From contig OY829541.1 in the NCBI GenBank assembly GCA_963691705.1, positions 36,969,661 through 37,033,660 of the forward strand: a stretch of DNA of 64,000 nucleotides, written 5' to 3'. Shown here piece after piece: positions 43,535 through 53,398 of this stretch; position 1 is the stretch's first letter; each line of letters opens with the position of its first letter. The position numbers were made by a program, and so were the translations under genes. Under the pieces are notes generated by a model. That model worked only from the letters and a program-made list of their open reading frames with translations. It did not search any database and was not told where the DNA came from. This DNA is from Viola odorata. Its lineage: Eukaryota > Streptophyta > Magnoliopsida > Malpighiales > Violaceae.

Positions 43535-43578
43535 TTCAATCCGTTCATCTTCTCCAAAATAGAGGCTAAATCATATCA
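43535..43578 (+). repeat. 5' LTR of H, second segment
   Basis: TTCAATCCGTTCATCTTCTC... to CATATCA completes the LTR interrupted at 39420. It matches 48449-48491. Confidence 0.9.
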
Positions 43579-43580
43579 AG

Positions 43581-43592
43581 TGGTAGCGGAGC
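43581..43592 (+). promoter_or_regulatory. Primer-binding site of H
   Basis: TGGTAGCGGAGC lies two bases after the LTR. Confidence 0.75.
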
Positions 43593-44246
43593 GGCAATCG
43601 TCCTCTAGGTTGGTCGAAATTTTTTCTCTCTTTGCTGATTTTTCCCCTATATTGAAAAACATCATTTTCTTGCCATTTCCATGGTTCAAACACATTATCC
43701 TTCCATATCTACGGTGGAAACATTGTTTCCTACCGTCGGCTGCCATCCTTTTTCAATCCAAGCAATTTCGGATTTTAGGTCAAAATTCATCTTCTAGTGA
43801 TTTGATCTTGCACAAACACTTTTGCTGAATTGATTTGTGTTTTTGGTGCTAGTTATGACTTAAATCTTCATCTTCTTGGTATTATTTGTTGCTGAATTTA
43901 TTGGAGCATCCTATGGTGGCCTTGAGAGCCATGTGGACTTGTTTGTTTGATAGCTAAGTGGTCCCAAATTATTACTCTCTTCCTAGCCGGCCACATCACC
44001 CTCATTGTGAGCCAAGCATTTCAGCTTGCTCACTACTCCAACTTTTCTCCCCTAGCCGGCCCTAGGGCAGCACACTTAGCCTCCTCTTGCTTGTCATACA
44101 CATTGCCACTTCTTGTCATTCAGCTTGCAATTGATACTTGTCATACATTTTCGTACTACTTACTGGTCATACAATCAAAATTTGGCATTTAGTGAAAAAT
44201 AATTTTTGTTTTTCTACTACTTGTCTTTCACTTATCAACATCAAAT
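43593..44246 (+). other. Short 5' leader of H
   Basis: It holds HP2 (CTACGGT 43709-43715 / ACCGTCG 43732-43738, one mismatch), the 32-nt block (43910-43941) and several TTGTCATACA words. The later part of the leader seen in F and K, with the CACGTG block, is missing, as if deleted just before the ATG. Confidence 0.7.
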
Positions 44247-44444
44247 ATGTCTCAAACTGATCTTGTTCATGGGGCTGAGTCGGACGAATCTTCTACACTC
44301 CCTCCAGCCCTTGCAACCCTCACGGTTACCATGGAGAAATTCATGCACAAAATGGACCTTCGATGGGAGGAGCAAATGCGGACCAATGCCTTACTTTTGG
44401 GTGAACGTCGATCACCTCAGCCACATATAGAACAACCCCCGCCC
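44247..44444 (+). pseudogene. H gag N-terminus, interrupted by solo LTR J
   Basis: MSQTDLVHGAESDESS starts 66 codons ending in a Pro run at 44444. The frame is continuous with 45416 if J and one CGCCC copy are removed. Sequence similarity to K's gag N-terminus supports the start. Confidence 0.82.
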
Positions 44445-45410
44445 TGATACGATCCTAGTTGCTTAGGATGCGTAGCACCAAATCTGATCATTGTTCAAAG
44501 AAGGATTTCAATGCGGAATGAATAACTTGACTCGTGCGAACGTAGACCACCTCGCCAACTGAATGCTAAGAGCCCTAGTCGATTTCACGTCAAGGTTCTT
44601 GTATCTGATTCTTAGGACTAAACCCAACGATTGTGAGAATCGCACTAAGACAAAAGACACAATGATGCAATTCCAGAATTTACTTGTATACGACTCAAGT
44701 ATTGCGGACTCAAGAAGAACAAGTGTTCAGCACTTGAACAATGGGCAAATATTGAAGAAACAAAGGTTCTGTATTGTCAAATAAAAGCCACTGAAATAAG
44801 GAGGCCAGCCGCTCCTTATATAATATTTTACAAGCAAAACCTAATCGGAACCAAAATAGAAGTTTCTAAATAAGGTAAATAACTTAATTAATCAATCAAC
44901 TAAATTGTCTAATTAATTAATTAAGGAAAGCAAATAAAAGGCAAGTTTATTGTCCCCAAAATCAGACAAGGAAACGCCAGCTCACTTTAGGACCAGCCGC
45001 CGCTTCTCGGACAAGAAACCCTAGAAAGAATCCTCGCGCCGCTAGGACTCGCGCCTTCCGCACCCCAAACTAGGGTTTGACGTATCTCCTAAACGCCTCG
45101 GGCGTTCTTGCTGATTTTTGGACACACACTCCCTGACATGATGTAGTATATGTCGAACTCAATAGATGGGCAGAAGCGCTCCATCTACGCGTCATTCTGA
45201 TGCTGGGCAGAATCACCGTCACACATGGTGAAGGTGAGGAGATTCACCATGCGTGGTGTCCTCTCTCGTAGTGCAGCGTCCTCACTGGTCATCTCACACT
45301 CCAGCTCCTTGTGAATGAGAGATGACAATTTGTCTTGAAGCTTTCTAGCTCGCGCACGTGTCATAGGACCAGCTGGTGATAAGGGCACATCGATGCGTGT
45401 GTTCGCATCA
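44445..45410 (-). repeat. Solo LTR J (R2 family)
   Basis: It has an exact TSD CGCCC (44440-44444, 45411-45415). Its + strand ends are TGATACGATCC and GTTCGCATCA. No internal DNA or PBS adjoins it. The LTR-coded pol tail GPMTRARARKLQDKL reads on the minus strand at 45388-45185. Its R-U5 block is of the R2/N type. Confidence 0.93.
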
Positions 45411-47401
45411 CGCCCCCACCTCCACCTCCACCCCCTCCTCCATCAAACATCCAAAATACACACTACCACCAAACAACTCGACCAAACGACCCCTCTAGCA
45501 TCGCTTATTATGCTTTCCCGCGAATGGAAAGCCATGCGGAGGTTCATAAGGCAGCAAGCCACCATAGCCAAGAGGGCGAGGCCCAAGACCTCCACTCACT
45601 CCATAGGGCACCCCCACCCGTGAACCAAAACAGTAGCGCTTTGCTCATGGACTCACGAGGCGTGACCTGTCACCATGAGCCAAGTCAGCCACTCACACAC
45701 CCGGTCCATCCAGCCACCTACCCAAATGACCATAGACAACTACACCAGCACACCCCTAATCATGTTCCCTACCAAAATGACCCGAGACAGCCGCACATGC
45801 CTAACCAACACCAAATGGCCAATCACCTAGCCGTCCCTCTACATCGTGCCAATGCATATGTTCCCCCAATCTATGACAGACCTAGACCACCCCAACCCCT
45901 ACAATATGAGCATGCGCACGGTGATAGACGCTTCGATTATGAGGACCCTTTTGACCCAAGAGGCCGAAGACCCTATGAGGAGAGAGTGGACAGCAACCTC
46001 TCGGCCATCAAAGTTTCAATCCCTATGTTTGAGGGAAAGGATGATCCGGAGGCATTTTATAAGTGGGAAGGCCAAGTAGAACGCATTTTCGCGTGTTACA
46101 ACTATGCTGAAGAGAAGAAAGTGAAACTAGCACTTATGGAATTCAAGGGCATGGCAACCCAATGGTGGGATCGCTTAGGTGCAACAAGGAGAATTGAGAG
46201 AGTTCCACCCGTGGCAACTTGGGAGGAATTAAAGTACGAAATGCGAAGGAGGTTCATACCTAGCTACCACATCCGTGACCTACATCAGCGGCTCCAACGC
46301 CTCACACAAGGTTCCAAGAGTGTGAGTGACTATTTTCATGAGTTACAAACTTGTCTCATGCGCGCCAATATAACAGAAACTTTAGAGGCTACAATGGCAA
46401 GATTTGTGAGTGCCCTACAACGGGAGATAGCATACCAACTCGATTTTCAGACCTACAACACCTTGGATGAAATGTTCCACCTTGCCTTGAAAATCGAGAG
46501 ACAAGTAAGTACTAGGCCAAAACCACCCTTCAACTCCTTCCCCAATTCCAAACCTCATTGGAATTCTTCAACTCCTTCGCCTACACAAAACCTGGACACA
46601 AAACAACCCCCATTTCCCCCTAAACCACACACACCAGCCACTGCCCCAAACACCAACCCTAACCCTCGAACCCCACATAGAAACATTGAGTGTTTTAAAT
46701 ACGGCGGAAGAGGCCATATGCGCGCCGAATGCCCTAACCGGCGGGTCATGATTTTGCGAGAAAGTGGTGACATAGTAAGCGATGATGAGGCTGAAGTTAC
46801 ACATAAGGAAGTCAGTGAATTTTTCCATGCCTCGAGTGATGATGAGGCTGAGGCCTATACCCCTATGGATGTCCCTCTTTCTTTGGTGGTTAGGCGCACT
46901 TTAAACATTCAGCACACGGTAGAAGACAAGGCAAGAGAGCAAAGAGACAACCTCTTTCTTACTCGTGGTGTAGCCAATGACATGGTAATCTCCATTGTGA
47001 TTGATAATGGCAGCTGCACCGATGTGGCAAGTGCCTTCCTCGTTCACTATTTGGGATTAGCTACCATCAAGCACCCTAAACCCTATGTTCTTAATTGGTT
47101 TAACGATGGCAGCTCAGTTAAAGTGACTAAGAGAGTTACCATTCCATTCTCAATCGGCGAGTATGTGGATGAAAGAACTTGTGATGTGGCAGCAATGCAT
47201 TTTGGCCATTTACTACTTGGTAGGCCGTGGCAATTTGACAAGAGAGCTCTTCATGATGGGTTCCACAACATATACAAATTCAAACACATGAACTGTAAGT
47301 TTCTCATTCAGCCCTTGCCCCCCTCCGAAGTATTCAAAGACCAAGCCAAGCTCTCTAAAGCGTGTGCCACCTTTGTGCTTCCGGACACACTTAAAATTTA
47401 G
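45411..47401 (+). pseudogene. H gag-protease
   Basis: It is open from the Pro-rich stretch (MESHAEVH at 45524) to TAG at 47399. The gag core runs from IKVSIPMFEGKDDPEAFYKW to LALKIERQVS (about 46009-46506). The zinc knuckle reads CFKYGGRGHMRAEC, so the second Cys is replaced by Tyr (codon TAC at 46700-46702). The protease has IVIDNGSCTDVAS (near 46998) and LLLGRPWQFDKRA. It ends at TLKI without RT. Apart from J and the knuckle change it is well preserved. Gag-protease alone could still act in packaging. Confidence 0.85.
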
Positions 47402-47817
47402 AATGAGGGCAGTGGAGAGAAGAAAGTAAGGGGAGCAATAGAGGAAAATACCTTACTTGAAAACAGTGAGAGTGGACCGAGTGAAAACAGTGAGCAATGG
47501 GCACCCAAAAAAGTTAACTTATGTGCCGTGAGGAGTGTAGGGAGGGGTGAAATTTCTGTCCTAAACCCGTGCCCTCTTGGCTGGTTTAAGGATCCTTACT
47601 TGGATTTCACTAACACTTACCCTTTATCCTCTAGTGTTCACTCTAATCTTGTGATAGGGAACAGGAACTTCGCATCTTTGGTGGCTAACCTCCGTCGCAA
47701 ACCATCAGCCCAATTGTTGTTTTGGATCTTTAAGTGGCTACCCAAAGTCGTTCTTGCTGCATTTGCAAAGTTCTCACCCTTAGATTCGAGGTCGAATCTC
47801 CTTGAAGGGGGAGGGAA
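47402..47817 (+). other. H tail between protease and 3' LTR
   Basis: The sequence reads NSE-type repeats, LCAVRSVGRGE, NPCPLGWFKDPYLDFTNTYP (the pre-RT stretch) and ~50 unfamiliar residues, then DSRSNLLEGGGND across the PPT (47804-47817). RT, RNase H and integrase are absent. Confidence 0.75.
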
Positions 47818-48491
47818 TGATATGAGCACGGATGCTCTAGGCGCACCGTCTCATGAGTTGGCCGCGCACACGCCCGCGCCATCCCTAGCAACCCATGAGC
47901 GCGCTAGCGCGCGCACAAGGCCCATGCCTCAAGGCCTCGCGCCCACCAAGCCCACCTCCAAGCCCGGTAGCCCACCCCTTTGTCCAAGGGTATTTTAGGT
48001 TGTTGATTTCAGAATTGTAATAATTCACAAGCTATAAATAGTAGGACATAGCCTCTTTTATAGCTTGTCTTTGAATTAAGTGAATCTTTTCTAAAGGCCA
48101 ATTAGTTTAAGTAATTAGGGTTAGGTCTTCCTAGGGATCTTCAAGCCGTCTCCCACCTTCTTGATCAAGCAGCCGGTTTGCTCACACATGTTAGTGAGAG
48201 GGCCGGTTCTGATTTAAGAGATCCTTGTAGTTCATAGAAAGGTTGCTTTGCCTTTGTTGCAAAGAGGGTTTTCTCTTCTTCAAGTTAATATATGCATACC
48301 TTCAATACATCTCTATCATTCCTTCCATATTAAACCGCTGCCTAATATACTCCATCTAAATCATCTAAACACTCCATTGAAACACCTAAATACCTTCATC
48401 CGAACCAGCAACCAACCTCTCATAAGGGGACTAGATCCTTGGCTTCCTTCAATCCGTTCATCTTCTCCAAAACAGAGGCTGAATCGTATCA
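47818..48491 (+). repeat. 3' LTR of H (674 bp)
   Basis: It runs from TGATATGAGCACGGATGC to GAATCGTATCA. It has the TATA palindrome (about 48029-48067) and the stem-loop CCTCTcataAGGGG (48416-48429). CATAG follows. Confidence 0.93.
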
Positions 48492-48535
48492 CATAGACTC
48501 GTACACTTGCTCCTTGTTTCTATGCGCTTGTGTAG
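48492..48535 (+). other. Sliver of G between H and K
   Basis: These 44 bp (with TSD CATAG first) continue G after 38776. They end TGTAG, the expected left TSD of K. No function can be read from them. Confidence 0.65.
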
Positions 48536-49310
48536 TGATATGAGCACGAGCACGGGGTACTTCACTCGGAGCAAGGTGATGGCAACCACCCTCTTGAAGA
48601 GCCTTAGAGCCGAAGAAAGTGACATAAAGCCACGGGAACAATGGACTACATGTGTTCATGCGTTGCTCGGCCAAACCGTGAAGAATCGCGCACCTAAACC
48701 CTTGGAAACCATGAGCTTTACCGCACCTAGCCCTAGCAAGCCATGAGCGTCCGTGGCTAACCCTTGGCCACTTGGGTGCGTCTAACCAAGACCGCTCCAG
48801 CCCTTCTTCTACTCTCCAAGGCCGGCGGTTCAGCCCCTTATGTCTAAGGGTAATGGGGTATTTTCCCCTTGTAAATAGACTAGAGTATTTAAAGTGCATT
48901 TAGTTCATTATTTGCACTTGTCTTTGTTTTTGTGATAAACTTCAGCCTAGACCAAACTCTTAGCTAGCTAATTAGGGTTCTTCAAACCAGCACACTATCT
49001 TCTCTAATTCGGGTTGCTCATCTCTTTTGGTGAGAGGATCGGATTAGTTATAGGGATCCTTAGTCTTTTCGGCAAGGTTACTCAAGATCATCTTGAGGGG
49101 GTTTGTCAAGATTAAGTTTCTATTTTTATTATCATAAATACACGTTTCCTTTTCCTCTATGTTCATCCGCTGCACACAACTCCCTTGATCCTTCATATTA
49201 TCAGTTCATCCATCCTTTTGCCAAAGAGCCAACCTCCTAAAGAGACTAGATCCGACTCCAACAACGAAATCAGCGGCTAAACTCCTCCAAAAGGAGCTAG
49301 GGCCTTATCA
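48536..49310 (+). repeat. 5' LTR of K (775 bp)
   Basis: It runs from TGATATGAGCACGAGC to GGGCCTTATCA. The LTR-coded pol tail GYFTRSKVMATTLLKSL reads to 48746. TATTTAAAG with arms AAGTGCA (48892-48898) / TGCACTT (48913-48919). The U5 stem-loop with ACTAGATCC lies at 49229-49253. Confidence 0.9.
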
Positions 49311-49312
49311 AG

Positions 49313-49324
49313 TGGTAGCGGAGC
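49313..49324 (+). promoter_or_regulatory. Primer-binding site of K
   Basis: TGGTAGCGGAGC lies two bases after the LTR. Confidence 0.75.
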
Positions 49325-50800
49325 TCCAATCCGTGCTCTAGGTTGGTAAACTTCATCATTTTCACCGTTTAATCGGCTGAAATTTTTCTGTTTTCGGGCA
49401 AATTTCATCACCGTTCCCCTAAACTGAAATTTCTTGTTTTCTTGCATTTCCCACGGTTCAAACACAAATTCCTTCCATATCCACGGTGGAAACATTGTAT
49501 CTTACCGTGGGAATCACTCATTTATCACTCTGAACAATTTCTGATTTTAGGTTAAAAACTTTCGTTTCTAGTGATTTGATCTTGCATAAACACTTTGGCT
49601 GAATTAATTTGTGTTTATTGTGGCATTTGTGACCGAATTTCTTCATCTTCTTGACAATATTTGCTGCTGAATTTATTGGAGCATCCTATGGTGGCCATGA
49701 GAGCCATGTGGACTGATTTTGTTTGAGCTAAGTCTTTCACATTTCGTTCTCTCTTCCTATTCGGCCACATCTCCCTATTTTCAACCTAGTATTCTCATTT
49801 CCTCTTGCACACAGCCGGCCCTAGGGCAGCTAACTTAGCTCCCGTTTGTTTGTCATACAATTTGCATCAACTCCTTGTCATACAATCTGATTTGCCTAAG
49901 CTCATTGTCACACATTTTGGTGCATTTTAGTGAAAATTGTGGTGCATTTTAGTGATGAATTTTGGTGCATGTTAGTGAAAACTTGGGTGCATTTTAGCAA
50001 AAATTTTGGTGCATTTTAAGTGAAAAATATTGTTTTATTTTAGTGAAAATTTTCGGTGCATGTTAGCAAAAATTTCGGCATTTCGTGAAATTTTTTTTTA
50101 CTTGAAAAATTAATTGCTTTCCACTTCATTTATTAAAAACTAATGGCATACATTACTTGAAGCTCTCTTGCACTCACAAAAAAAAACAGCAAAGAAAAGA
50201 AAGGGATCAAAAAAGTAAAAGAAATCCCTAAGTCAAAAAAAAAAAAAAAGAGAAAGAAAGGGATCAAAAGAGTGAAAGAAATCCCTCGATCAAAAGAAAA
50301 AGAATACAAGTGAGTCAAAGCAAGAGGTAAAATGTATGTGTGCATTTGAAGTGTTTTCGATCAAGTTAAAATGTGCATTTATCAAGTATGTTCCTTTGGC
50401 CGCAAATTTTGAAATTTTAAGCTTATTCTCATTTCCCTCCTTTTCTTCTAAGTGTTTGTCCTTTGAGCTTGCTTCCTTTTGTGTCTTTGAGTTTTCTTCA
50501 CTTGATTCCTACATAAATATCCACTCTAACCTAATTAGTGTTCAAACTCAAGTAATTTTCCTTGAACGCTAATTCGGTTTCCTTACCTTTCATTTCTGCC
50601 CTAGTTTTCTTTGAGTCTCCTTGTGCACATCGAGTCTTAGAGTCATTGCTAGCTATTTTGTTTGGTTTGGAACTGAAGTTTGAGTGGGTGAGATAGTGGG
50701 AGCATTAGAGTGTAGTGCGAAACACGAGCGATACACGTGAGGGAGGGACTAACCCTTTATCGATTTCAATTGCGTTTGTGTCTTTTTGCAGGTACGTTCT
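49325..50800 (+). other. 5' leader of K
   Basis: It contains HP2 (CCACGGT 49481-49487 / ACCGTGG 49504-49510), the 32-nt block (49685-49716), TTGTCATACA words, a tandem repeat (49910-50095) and CACGTGAGGGAG (50734-50745). The final tract is TTTTTGCAG. Confidence 0.75.
49910..50095 (+). repeat. Degenerate ~24-bp tandem repeat in K leader
   Basis: About eight imperfect copies of a GGTGCATTTTAGTGAAAATT unit are seen. They occur only in K within this window. Confidence 0.7.
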
Positions 50801-51375
50801 CTGTCTCACCAAGAAGCACATTTGAGTGAGAGTTCGGATGAGTCCTCTCCTCTAAAACCGGCCATGGCATCTATGATGGTCCAAATGGGAGAGACTCGAC
50901 AAAATGTGGCTACTTTGCAACAACAAAATCTAGAAATCTTGGCTGCCATTGCTGCCTTGACGGCAAAAATTTCTACACCCTCACCACCACCTCCACATTA
51001 CCCTCCAACCACGAATTATCCACCCCCGCCTTCCTCACAAGCCCCAATTTATACACCAGCCCCAAATTGCACACCAAATGCCCATTATCATCAAATTACT
51101 TTGCCACATGATCCTAATAGTCTAGACTATTATGCCATGCCACACGTAGAGGGTCATACGGATAGGGCTAGAGCAGCTAGCCTTCATGGCCAAGATGAGG
51201 ATGCCCTCGGCTACAATACTCACCACACTGTGCCACCACCTCTTGAACACAACCGTAGCAACTTTTTGGTGGACAACCATGGCGTCGCTTTTCCCCGTCC
51301 ACCTAGCCAGCCACATGTCCAAGCTAATCAGCCCTACACACCCACATTTGACATAAGACAACCACCACATCAGCC
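50801..51375 (+). pseudogene. K gag N-terminus, start codon lost and 3' part deleted
   Basis: The position aligned with the ATG of H gag and the L ORF is CTG (50801-50803). The frame then reads SHQEAHLSESSDESSP, a helical ETRQNVATLQQQNLEI segment and long Pro/Tyr-rich sequence similar in style to H. At about 51375 it passes into LTR-like DNA, so the gag core, knuckle and pol are absent. An upstream TTG could start the frame, but that is not expected in a plant. Confidence 0.6.
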
Positions 51376-51711
51376 CCCCCCCACCCCACCCACCCATGTC
51401 CGAGCCCTTGGCCCATCCCGTGGCCGAGCCCATAGCCAGGCCCGCCTAAGCCAAGCCCATCTTCATGGCTGCCAAAGCCAAGCTTCTCAAGCCCCTTTGT
51501 CTAAGGGTGTAAGGGTATTTACCCCTTTGTTTAGACTTAAGTATTTAAAGTGCATTTTATTCATTTCAGCACTTGTCTTTGTTTTGTTGAGTTTTCCTCT
51601 ACAAAGAACACTTCACATTAGGTGAGCCAATAGGGCAAATTAGGGTTCTTCAAACCAGCACTTCATCTTCTTTACTTTGTAACAAGGTTGCTCTAGCTAG
51701 CCTATAGAGGG
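51376..51711 (+). repeat. Diverged LTR fragment (A/K-like), cut by L
   Basis: It contains AAGCCCCTTTGTCTAAGGG, a TATTTAAAG box, arms AAGTGC/GCACTT and ACTTGTCTTTG, all features of A and K LTRs. It lacks a TGATA start, so a deletion probably joined gag to mid-U3. It breaks at GAGGG where L begins. Confidence 0.65.
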
Positions 51712-52325
51712 TGATACGGGTCTGCCGTCTACGGCAAGACGGGCATCCATCATCTAGGGCAAGACTGGCGTCATCCGTCTAGCCCAAGATGTGCGTCTAG
51801 GCCAAGCCTTCCGTCTAGGCTAAGCCGTCCGTCTAGGCCAAGCTATATGCCCGCGCCCAAGCCTCTCCAACGTTCAGCCCATGCCGCTCAAGCCCAAGCA
51901 TGAAGACCTTATGTCCTAAGGGTATTTAGGGGTTTTCCCTATGTAATAACCTAGTAGTATAAATAGTAAACAACAGGTTCATTTTAGACTTGTCTTTGTT
52001 TTTGTTGAGTTATCTCCTAACCAAGACCAAACTTTAGCTTAGTTAAATGGGGTTCTTGAAACCTCCCCTTCTTCTCCTCTTGGATTAGAGATCCTTGTGG
52101 TAAGGTTGTCTAGGAATCATCCCTAGAAGGGTTTACCGTGTATGCAAGTTTATTTATTGTTTATACATCAAAACACCTTCATCTTCATCCATTTATCCGC
52201 TGCACCTATTCTGCAATCTCCTTGCGACGTTATCCTCTCCATCAAATCCATCCAATCGACGATCCAACCTCCCAAAGAGGACTAGATCCGTGTGAGGGCT
52301 CCAAACCGGAACCGAGCTTGTATCA
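51712..52325 (+). repeat. 5' LTR of L (614 bp)
   Basis: It runs from TGATACGGGTCTGCCG to CTTGTATCA. U3 has short repeats of CCGTCTAGGCCAAG (about 51730-51845). TATA is at GTATAAATAG (about 51958). The stem-loop CCTCCcaaagAGG with ACTAGATCC lies at 52264-52289. Its 3' part equals L' at 5378-5606. Confidence 0.9.
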
Positions 52326-52327
52326 AG

Positions 52328-52339
52328 TGGTAGCGGAGC
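52328..52339 (+). promoter_or_regulatory. Primer-binding site of L
   Basis: TGGTAGCGGAGC lies two bases after the LTR. Confidence 0.75.
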
Positions 52340-53398
52340 TCCAAGCTATTCTCTAGGTTGGAATTGTTCTTATTCATGGTCAGAATCATCTTGTTCATCA
52401 TTTCCACTGTTCATTTTCAAGGACCGTTCCCTTAAATTGCTAAAACACATTTCCGAGCTGTTCCCACGGATCAAATTTCTTCTCTTTCCTTTTCTATGGT
52501 TTAAACATTGTTTTCTACCATAGGAAACAATTTAAATTAAATCTGAATTTTTTTCCGTTCTTGAGAAATTAATTTTATCTTGAGCTTTGATCTTGTTTTC
52601 ACACAAAGATTGAACAAATTTGTGTTTGTGGCTGCCGCACCTATCAATCAAAATTAGGGCAACACACTTCTTTTTGCTTTGCTTGTCATACACTTGGGAA
52701 CTCATTGTCATACACATTGCAAACACTACTGGTCATACATTCACACTTGTGATCATTGTCATACACCCTTCACTTGTTGTCATACACTGTTCGTGAAACT
52801 ATTTTGTACTCCTTGTCATCCAATCTTTCGTGTCTGTCACTGTTATATAAGTTCCCCCACCTAGAAAATTCTAAAAATTTGTGGAAACAAACTTCATTCT
52901 GTGCTTAACATTTTTCATTCTTGAGTCTCCCACAGATTCTAAGCACATTGTCTTCATTTTGTCCAAAAAAAATCAGCGCGCAGTTTCCATCCGAGAGGAG
53001 TCATTCTTGCGTTGTTGGTCTGTTTACAGTGTTTTCCAAACGGAATTTTCTCTTCTTCCCTTCATGGAACTTGTAGATCTTTATCTTAGGAGTGTTCACG
53101 TTTAATTTGGTGAATTAATTCCACTGTTTGCTATTTTTAAAGGGCAATAGCCGAATTCTGAAATAACTGCCAGAAAATTTCCAGCAAACTATCTTGTTGT
53201 TTTTAGCTTTCTTGATTGAGTCTTCGTGATTCAACTTGAGCATGCTGCTTGATTGTTACACAAGAAATGGAATTGAATACATAGGAACTTGAGAGATTGT
53301 GAGAATATTAGAGGGAAGAGTGAAACACGTGAGGGAGTGACTAATCCTTTAGTATATAGCAATTCTGTTTTTTTTTCTTTTTATAGGTACCTTTGCCT
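52340..53398 (+). other. 5' leader of L
   Basis: It holds HP2 (CTATGGT 52494-52500 / ACCATAG 52517-52523), at least five TTGTCATACA-type words (52680-52800) and CACGTGAGGGAG (53326-53337). It ends in a TTTTTCTTTTTATAG tract. Confidence 0.72.

Larger units (their letters stand above)
38777..48491 (+). mobile_element. Element H: gag-protease-only LTR retrotransposon
   Basis: The 5' LTR is split by I (38777-39420 and 43535-43578), then PBS 43581-43592, a short leader, gag-PR split by solo LTR J, a tail, a PPT (about 47804-47817) and the 3' LTR 47818-48491. TSD is TATAG/CATAG. It lacks RT and integrase, like the TR-GAG class of plant elements (known class, from memory). Confidence 0.9.
48536..51711 (+). 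mobile_element. Element K: LTR retrotransposon with truncated gag
   Basis: It has a 5' LTR (48536-49310), PBS, a 1.5-kb leader and the start of a gag that runs into LTR-like sequence near 51375. Element L interrupts at 51712; K's right end is outside the window. The LTR family is that of A and E. The internal region appears deleted. Confidence 0.75.

Noticed and set aside
49910..50095. CRISPR-like or satellite array
   Set aside because: Units are short, adjacent and degenerate without spacers; it is a local tandem repeat in a leader, and no centromeric satellite is seen in the window.
50133..50345. Minus-strand frame with Phe/Leu-rich repeats in K leader
   Set aside because: It translates AAAGAAAGGGATCAAAA-type low-complexity DNA; no gene evidence.
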